This document shows, piece after piece, positions 17,029 through 45,570 of a stretch of 45,570 nt of DNA (the first letter of the stretch is position 1; each line of letters begins with the position of its first letter). Both the position numbers and the translations under genes were made by a program. The notes beneath the pieces were generated by a model. It was not told the DNA's origin, did no database searches, and saw only the letters and a program-made list of their open reading frames with translations. The stretch comes from Mycolicibacterium houstonense (GTDB lineage: Bacteria > Actinomycetota > Actinomycetes > Mycobacteriales > Mycobacteriaceae), in NCBI RefSeq assembly GCF_900078665.2, contig NZ_LT546207.1:856569-902138 (forward strand), written 5' to 3'.

Positions 17029-17868
17029 GTGACCGATCTCGACGTTCGATCTCTCTACCTCGACCTGATCCGAAGAAATCTGACCAGGTATGGGATGCCC
17101 GAGCGGATGCCCGCGCAATGGACCCTGCGGCGACGTCTCTACTTCAAGACCCTCAATCGAATGATGGTTCGCGGCGGGGCGCATCGACTCGCACGCACCA
17201 CTCCGAACGACAGCCGCAGCACGCTGGTTCGGCACAAGCGGGACTTGGGCATCGATTGGCCGGCGGAGGCCGAGACGATGATCGGAATGCAGCGACTCAC
17301 CAGTCTGCAGCAGTGTGTCGAGACGGTGCTGGCCGAAGACGTCCCCGGCGACCTGATCGAATGCGGAGTGTGGCGCGGCGGGGCCTGCATCCTGATGCGG
17401 GCCGTCCTGGCGGCGTACGGCGACCAGACGCGAAGTGTCTGGGTGGCGGATTCGTTCGAGGGCCTGCCTCCGGCGGATCCGGAGAACTACAAGGCAGACA
17501 AGGGGCTCCGGACGCAGAGCCTCGCCGGCATCCTGGGCGTGTCCGAGACCGAGGTCAGGGCGAACTTCCGGCGCTACGGACTGCTCGATGACCAGGTCCG
17601 TTTTCTTCCGGGCTGGTTCAAGGACACGCTGCACGATGCGCCGATCGATCGGATCGCGGTCCTGCGGATCGACGGCGATCTGTACGAATCCACGATCCAG
17701 GCGCTCGAAGCGCTGTACCCACGGCTCTCGACGGGCGGCTTCTGCATCATCGACGACTATCACGATCTCAAGCCATGCCGGGAGGCGGTGACCGACTACC
17801 GGGCCGAGCACGGGATCACCGCAGACATTGTCGACATCGACGGGACGGCCGTGCTCTGGCGCAAGTAG
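17029..17868 (+). CDS. TylF/MycF-type macrocin O-methyltransferase family protein
   Basis: The 279-residue protein has the TylF-family signatures: DLIECGVWRGG (E111), VADSFEGLPP, RIDGDLYEST (D215) and IIDDYHD (D242-D243). In characterised relatives such as NovP and MycF, the last Asp residues bind Mg2+ and the enzyme methylates a sugar hydroxyl using SAM. GPL loci carry related rhamnosyl O-methyltransferases, so a deoxysugar of the local glycolipopeptide is the likely acceptor. GTG 17029 gives the normal N-terminus (VTDLDVRSLYLDLIRRN). The frame is open from ATG 16840, but the added residues look non-homologous. There is no good Shine-Dalgarno. The 287 nt before it contain nothing else I can recognise. 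Confidence 0.85.
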   Translation: MTDLDVRSLYLDLIRRNLTRYGMPERMPAQWTLRRRLYFKTLNRMMVRGGAHRLARTTPNDSRSTLVRHKRDLGIDWPAEAETMIGMQRLTSLQQCVETVLAEDVPGDLIECGVWRGGACILMRAVLAAYGDQTRSVWVADSFEGLPPADPENYKADKGLRTQSLAGILGVSETEVRANFRRYGLLDDQVRFLPGWFKDTLHDAPIDRIAVLRIDGDLYESTIQALEALYPRLSTGGFCIIDDYHDLKPCREAVTDYRAEHGITADIVDIDGTAVLWRK

Positions 17869-18038
17869 CGTGCGGTGGGACACAGTGCCATACAGGGGAA
17901 TCCGACCGTTGTGCCGAACTTCCGGATCTCGCGTCAGCGGTGCACGTATCGCGTTATGCTGCCGAGCAGTTGAGCTTCGGCTGCGCCGCGGCCGCTGTGA
18001 TTTGGCTCGTGCAAGGAAGTCAGAGGCGAGAATCTGCG

Positions 18039-19304
18039 ATGAAGTTCGTCCTGGCGAGCTACGGAACACGCGGTGACATCGAGCCGTGCGTCGCCGTGGG
18101 CCGCGAGCTACTGGAGCGCGGACACGAGGTCCATATGGCCGTCCCGCCCGACCTGGTCTCCTTCGCCGAGGCGGCCGGGCCGTCCGCGGTCCCGTACGGC
18201 CCGGATCTACAGTCCGTGCTCGACGCCCACCGCGATTTCTGGACGCACTTCTTCCGCAATTTTTGGAAGATCCGCGAACTGGTCGAGTTGCGGCGCGAGG
18301 TCGTCGAACCGTTTCTCCAGTGCTGGAAGGACATCATCGCGACCCTGACGTCGCTGGGTGAGGGGGCCGATCTCCTGTTCACCGGTGTGAACTTCGAGGA
18401 CGCCGCGGGCAACGTCGCCGAGTATTACGACATTCCGCTGGCCACGCTGCACCTGTTCCCCTTGCGGGCCAATGGACAGTTCGTTCCGTTCCTACCGGCG
18501 CCGCTGGGGCGGTCCGCGATGAAGGCATCCGAGTGGGTGGCCTGGCGCAACGCGAAGAAAGTCGAGGGCGTACAGCGTGGTCAACTGGCACTGCCGAAGG
18601 CGACGTCGCCCTCGCCGTGGCGGCTCACGCGCCGTGGCTGCCTGGAGATCCAGGGATATGACGAGGTCTGCTTTCCCGGATTGTCCGCCGAATGGGCGCA
18701 ATGGTCTGAACAAAGGCCCTTTGTCGGGGCCTTGACAATGGACTTGCCCGGAGATTCCGATGACGAGGTTGCCGCGTGGATTGCCGCAGGTACACCACCG
18801 ATCTTCTTCGGCTTCGGCAGCTTGCCGATGGAGTCCGGCGCCAAGACGCTGGCCATGATTGACTCCGCCTGCGCTGAGCTTGGCGAGCGGGCGCTGGTGT
18901 GTGCGGCCGGAACCGACCTGAGCGATGTCCCGCGATCCGGGCACGTCAAGGTCGTGGGCGCGATGAACTACTCGACCGCGTTTCCGGCCTGCCGCGCGGT
19001 CGTGCACCACGGTGGGCTGGGCACCACGGCCGCGGGCCTGCGCGCCGGTGTTCCCGCCGTGATTCTGTCGACCGACCTCGATCAGACGCTCTGGGGAAGG
19101 CGGGTGAAACGACTCAAAGTGGGAACAGCCCGGCGGTTTTCGGGCACCACCGAGAAAACCTTGGTCGCCGACCTGCGCACGGTCCTCGCCCCGGACTACG
19201 CCGCGCGCGCCCGTGAGATCGCCGGCCAAATGACCAAGGCGGCCGACAGCGTGATGGTCGCCGCCGACCTCGTGGAGAAGTATGCCGGCCTCGGTCGACG
19301 CTGA
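18039..19304 (+). CDS. GPL-type glycosyltransferase (GT1 family), copy 3
   Basis: The 421-residue GT-B enzyme opens MKFVLASYGTRGDIEP and has the donor signature H323-H-G-G followed by LGTTAAGLRAG and STDLDQTLWG. In the donor domain it is more like copy 2, whereas the acceptor half resembles copy 1 in places (for example PYGPD and the NFWKI segment). ATG 18039 aligns with the paralogues; the frame from 17775 overlaps the preceding methyltransferase and was rejected. TATGCT at 17955-17960 could be a -10 element for its own transcript. The 170-nt spacer suggests separate or weakly coupled expression. It converges with the P450 gene (72 nt apart). Sugar specificity is not predictable. Confidence 0.88.
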   Translation: MKFVLASYGTRGDIEPCVAVGRELLERGHEVHMAVPPDLVSFAEAAGPSAVPYGPDLQSVLDAHRDFWTHFFRNFWKIRELVELRREVVEPFLQCWKDIIATLTSLGEGADLLFTGVNFEDAAGNVAEYYDIPLATLHLFPLRANGQFVPFLPAPLGRSAMKASEWVAWRNAKKVEGVQRGQLALPKATSPSPWRLTRRGCLEIQGYDEVCFPGLSAEWAQWSEQRPFVGALTMDLPGDSDDEVAAWIAAGTPPIFFGFGSLPMESGAKTLAMIDSACAELGERALVCAAGTDLSDVPRSGHVKVVGAMNYSTAFPACRAVVHHGGLGTTAAGLRAGVPAVILSTDLDQTLWGRRVKRLKVGTARRFSGTTEKTLVADLRTVLAPDYAARAREIAGQMTKAADSVMVAADLVEKYAGLGRR

Positions 19305-19376
19305 CCGAGGCCGTTTCCGGTGTCGTGGCCTTCTATGGCTGGGACGAGTCGGTGTGCTGCCGCTGGCGGGGCATTC

Positions 19377-20732
19377 CTACGGAACCGGGGCGGTCGCCAC
19401 GACGTTCCTGGTGGCCCTGATGTGGATCATGCCGCCGCGATGTGGCACGAAGGTGACGTGCTTTGCCCGCTGCTTCTCGTCCGGCGCCGTGGTGGTGCTC
19501 AACTCGACCCGGCACAGAATCTCCCGTAACACCAGCCGAATCTCGACCATCGCGAACGTGGCACCGAGGCACCGTCGGTTTCCGCCGCCGAACGGCAGCC
19601 AGGTGGTCGGGCTCAGGGAGGCGCCGAGCATGCGGTCCGGGTCGAACCGATCCGGGTCCGGATACACGTCGGCGCTCGCATGGACCAGTCCGATCGCCGG
19701 GTCCACCATCACTCCCGCCGGCAGCAGGTAGCCGCCGATCTCGGTCGGCTCCTTGAGAATCCGGCCGGAGCTGAACAACACGGGACGGATCCGCAGCGTC
19801 TCCTTGATCACCGCATCGAGGTATTCGTTTCCGGCCGCATCGCCGGCGGCGCTGGCATCCGCGGCTCGCACTGCCTTGGCAAGCGCGGCCGGATGGCGGG
19901 TAAGCCGCTCGAGCGCCCACGACAGTGCCGTGGCGGTGGTCTCGTGCCCGGCCGCGATCGCCGTCAGGAGCTGGTCGCGCAACTCGCTGTCGGACAGGGT
20001 GCGACCGTCGTCTCCCGTCGCCCGGACCAGCATTGCCAGCACGTCGGTGCGTTCGTCCAGGTTCGGGTCCGCCCGACGATCGGCGATCTCGGCGAACAGC
20101 AGTTCGTCGGCTTCCTCGAAGCGGCGGGCCACACCTCGCCACGGGTGGTGACGCCGCAGGCTTGGTTTCGTAATCGCTGGTGTTTCCCACGATTTCATGT
20201 ACAGAAGCCGGGGGATGACTCGACGCAGCGCGGCCAGCCGAGCCGGGTCGCTGGCGCCGATGACCGTCCGCAGGATCACCTCCAGCGTGATCTCGGTGGT
20301 CTTGGGGGCCACCGGGAAACTCTTGCCGACCGGCCAGGAGGCGATGTTGGCGGCTGAGATCTCCGACATTTGAGCGGCCTGGCGTGCCACCGCGTCGCGG
20401 TGGAATGCCGGCATCGTCAGTCGACGCAGCGTGTGGTGCTCGTCGCCGTCGAGGACGAACAACGAGCTGTCGCCGAGAAGGCCACGAAAGAACCAATGGG
20501 CTTCGCCGGAGTGGTAGACCCGAGGGTCGCCGGCGTACACGGTCTTGATGTCGGCGGGATCGGCAAGGTACACCACGGTTCCCGACAGCGGGATGCGCAG
20601 CGTGAACACGTTGCCGTAGCGGCGCTGACATCCGGTCAGGAAGCGTAGACCGTAACTGGCCATCAATGCGGACTGCACCACCATGGGAAGTGGAGGTCCA
20701 GGCGGCAGTGCGGTTTTCGCGGTATCGCTCAC
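19377..20732 (-). CDS. Cytochrome P450
   Basis: The 451-residue P450 has all hallmark motifs: proline-rich N-terminus (ALPPGPPLP), I-helix AAGHETTATAL with the oxygen-activating Thr, K-helix KETLRIRP (ExxR), and the heme loop FGGGNRRCLGATFA with axial C388. Length and motifs resemble the CYP135/CYP138-type mycobacterial P450s, but I cannot assign a family number. GTG 20732 is chosen because it precedes the proline-rich hinge; the frame continues to 20876 with unrelated residues. The gene is divergent from mbtH-NRPS and convergent with glycosyltransferase copy 3. Hydroxylation or desaturation of the fatty acyl chain, or beta-hydroxylation of a residue, would fit the context (inference). P450 genes are not part of the classical GPL locus as I know it. 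Confidence 0.9.
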   Translation of the reverse strand: MSDTAKTALPPGPPLPMVVQSALMASYGLRFLTGCQRRYGNVFTLRIPLSGTVVYLADPADIKTVYAGDPRVYHSGEAHWFFRGLLGDSSLFVLDGDEHHTLRRLTMPAFHRDAVARQAAQMSEISAANIASWPVGKSFPVAPKTTEITLEVILRTVIGASDPARLAALRRVIPRLLYMKSWETPAITKPSLRRHHPWRGVARRFEEADELLFAEIADRRADPNLDERTDVLAMLVRATGDDGRTLSDSELRDQLLTAIAAGHETTATALSWALERLTRHPAALAKAVRAADASAAGDAAGNEYLDAVIKETLRIRPVLFSSGRILKEPTEIGGYLLPAGVMVDPAIGLVHASADVYPDPDRFDPDRMLGASLSPTTWLPFGGGNRRCLGATFAMVEIRLVLREILCRVELSTTTAPDEKQRAKHVTFVPHRGGMIHIRATRNVVATAPVP

Positions 20733-21391
20733 TTTTGGGTGATCCCTAGCTGCTAGTCGGTTCATGCGCAAACATGACGGCCACGAGCTGCCACCGAGAA
20801 TATGAGTGCCGGTCGCGGGGAGCGCCTGCCCCGGTCGATCCACGGTCGCAGCTCCGGGCTCAACGGTAAATCTCAACGGTACGAGTCTTGGGTGGGGTAC
20901 GGGGCGAATTCGGCAGAGACGCCACGCGTTGCCCAGGTGCGCCGGTGAGGTTCGCGGTCAGCCGCGCGGGATGAATCGATGAGGGCATCGTCCAGGCGCG
21001 CACGATGGCGCCAAGCTGTGCTGGTGCTCAGCATCTGTTGATCGGATGAATTTGTCTTGCCGACGGGCCGTAGCGGCGCCTGCGGTATGGACCAGCTGAC
21101 CGGGCCCTGGAACAAGTCTCGCAATCAGCAAACTTTTGATCGATTGGTAATGACATCGCAACGCCTGGTGGTGGCTGCATCGGCGAGTGAACTACATGTC
21201 GTAAGCCCAGCGTTGGTGGCTAATTCGCCATGTTAACGGTGGCTGTTGCGGTCGGCGACGCGATGGACGTCGTCCACCGGTTGGAGAACAGCAAATATTG
21301 ACGATTTTCCTAAAACCCGCTGCGTCACCGTCCGTGTGAGCTACGTTTAGAACGTGTTCCATTTGACTCGCCTCGATGGTCGGGAGAACCG
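20733..21391. other. Long intergenic region between P450 and mbtH
   Basis: This 659-nt divergent region has no credible gene. It should contain promoters for both the P450 and the mbtH-NRPS operon. TTGACG (21298-21303) could be a -35 element, but no clear -10 follows at the normal spacing. Close to mbtH lies a palindrome (21343-21361, annotated separately). The mbtH ribosome binding site is GGGAG at 21382-21386. Confidence 0.5.
21348..21361. promoter_or_regulatory. Palindromic operator-like site matching the KstR-type consensus
   Basis: TAGAACGTGTTCCA matches TnnAACnnGTTnnA at all fixed positions. This is the consensus I recall for the mycobacterial TetR-family lipid regulator KstR. The half-sites TAGAAC and GTTCCA are complementary except for one position. 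It overlaps another dyad, ACGTT-TAG-AACGT (21343-21355). It ends 30 nt before the mbtH start, where a repressor would block transcription. No binding data are available; other TetR proteins use similar sites. Confidence 0.4.
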
Positions 21392-21611
21392 GTGAGCATC
21401 AATCCATTCGACGACGACAACGGCAGTTTCTTTGTCTTGATCAACGACGAGGAGCAACACAGCTTGTGGCCCGTCTTCGCCGACGTTCCGGTCGGCTGGC
21501 GGGTGGTCTTCGGCGAGGCGGACCGTGCCGCCTGTCTGGACTACATCGAGCAACACTGGCCTGACATTCGGCCGAAGAGTCTCCGCGAGAGGTTGGCACA
21601 GGGTCAGACTG

Positions 21612-21622
<11 letters not shown>
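21392..21622 (+). CDS. mbtH: MbtH-like protein, NRPS adenylation-domain partner
   Basis: The 76-residue protein carries the full MbtH signature: [23 protein letters not shown]26 and W36 (PVGW), and CLDYIEQHW followed by DIRP. MbtH proteins bind NRPS A domains and are often needed for their folding or activity. GPL loci have mbtH directly before mps1, as here. The start is GTG 21392 with GGGAG 5 nt upstream. The stop (TAG 21620-21622) lies inside the proposed start region of the NRPS, so the two are translationally coupled. Confidence 0.95.

Positions 21623-45570
<23,948 letters not shown>

Overview
The window is high-GC actinobacterial DNA with the gene set of a mycobacterial cell-envelope lipopeptide locus: MmpS/MmpL transporters, an Rv1174c-like secreted protein, three glycopeptidolipid (GPL)-type glycosyltransferases, Gap-family membrane proteins, sugar methyltransferases, MbtH and a giant NRPS. 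A member of Mycobacteriaceae is by far the best guess. The species cannot be named from the sequence.

Layout. 1-394: end of an unrelated Pro/Ala-rich membrane protein. 904-7137: export block mmpS-mmpL-mmpL in one overlapping operon, with a tiny apparent relic of a second mmpS between the two mmpL genes. 7232-10115: a small secreted hemophore-like protein, a sulfotransferase and an HxxxD acyltransferase. 10221-19304: three paralogous GT1 glycosyltransferases interleaved with three methyltransferases on the + strand and two Gap-like membrane proteins on the - strand. 19377-20732 (-): a cytochrome P450. 21392-45570: mbtH and one uninterrupted NRPS reading frame that runs off the window, at least 7986 codons.

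The NRPS reads C1-A-T-E / C-A-T / C-A-T-E / C-A-T / C-A-T / C-A-T-E / C(partial). The first C domain lies directly at the N-terminus and resembles the acyl-accepting C domain of GPL synthetase Mps1. The predicted product is therefore an N-acylated peptide of at least seven residues with configuration D-L-D-L-L-D-x. Module 1 has a threonine-type pocket code, and module 5 has an acidic residue in the pocket that suggests a basic amino acid. This does not fit the classical GPL core, D-Phe-D-alloThr-D-Ala-L-alaninol, made by four modules with E domains in the first three. The locus thus combines GPL-type glycosylation and export with a longer and different peptide.

Working model (inference): MbtH-assisted NRPS makes an acyl-peptide. 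The P450 oxidises the acyl chain or a residue. The glycosyltransferases add deoxysugars, and the methyltransferases, acyltransferase and sulfotransferase decorate them. MmpS/MmpL and the Gap-like proteins move the product to the cell surface. A palindrome matching the KstR-type consensus TnnAACnnGTTnnA lies 30 nt upstream of mbtH, with a near match upstream of the first glycosyltransferase gene, suggesting control by a TetR-family lipid regulator.
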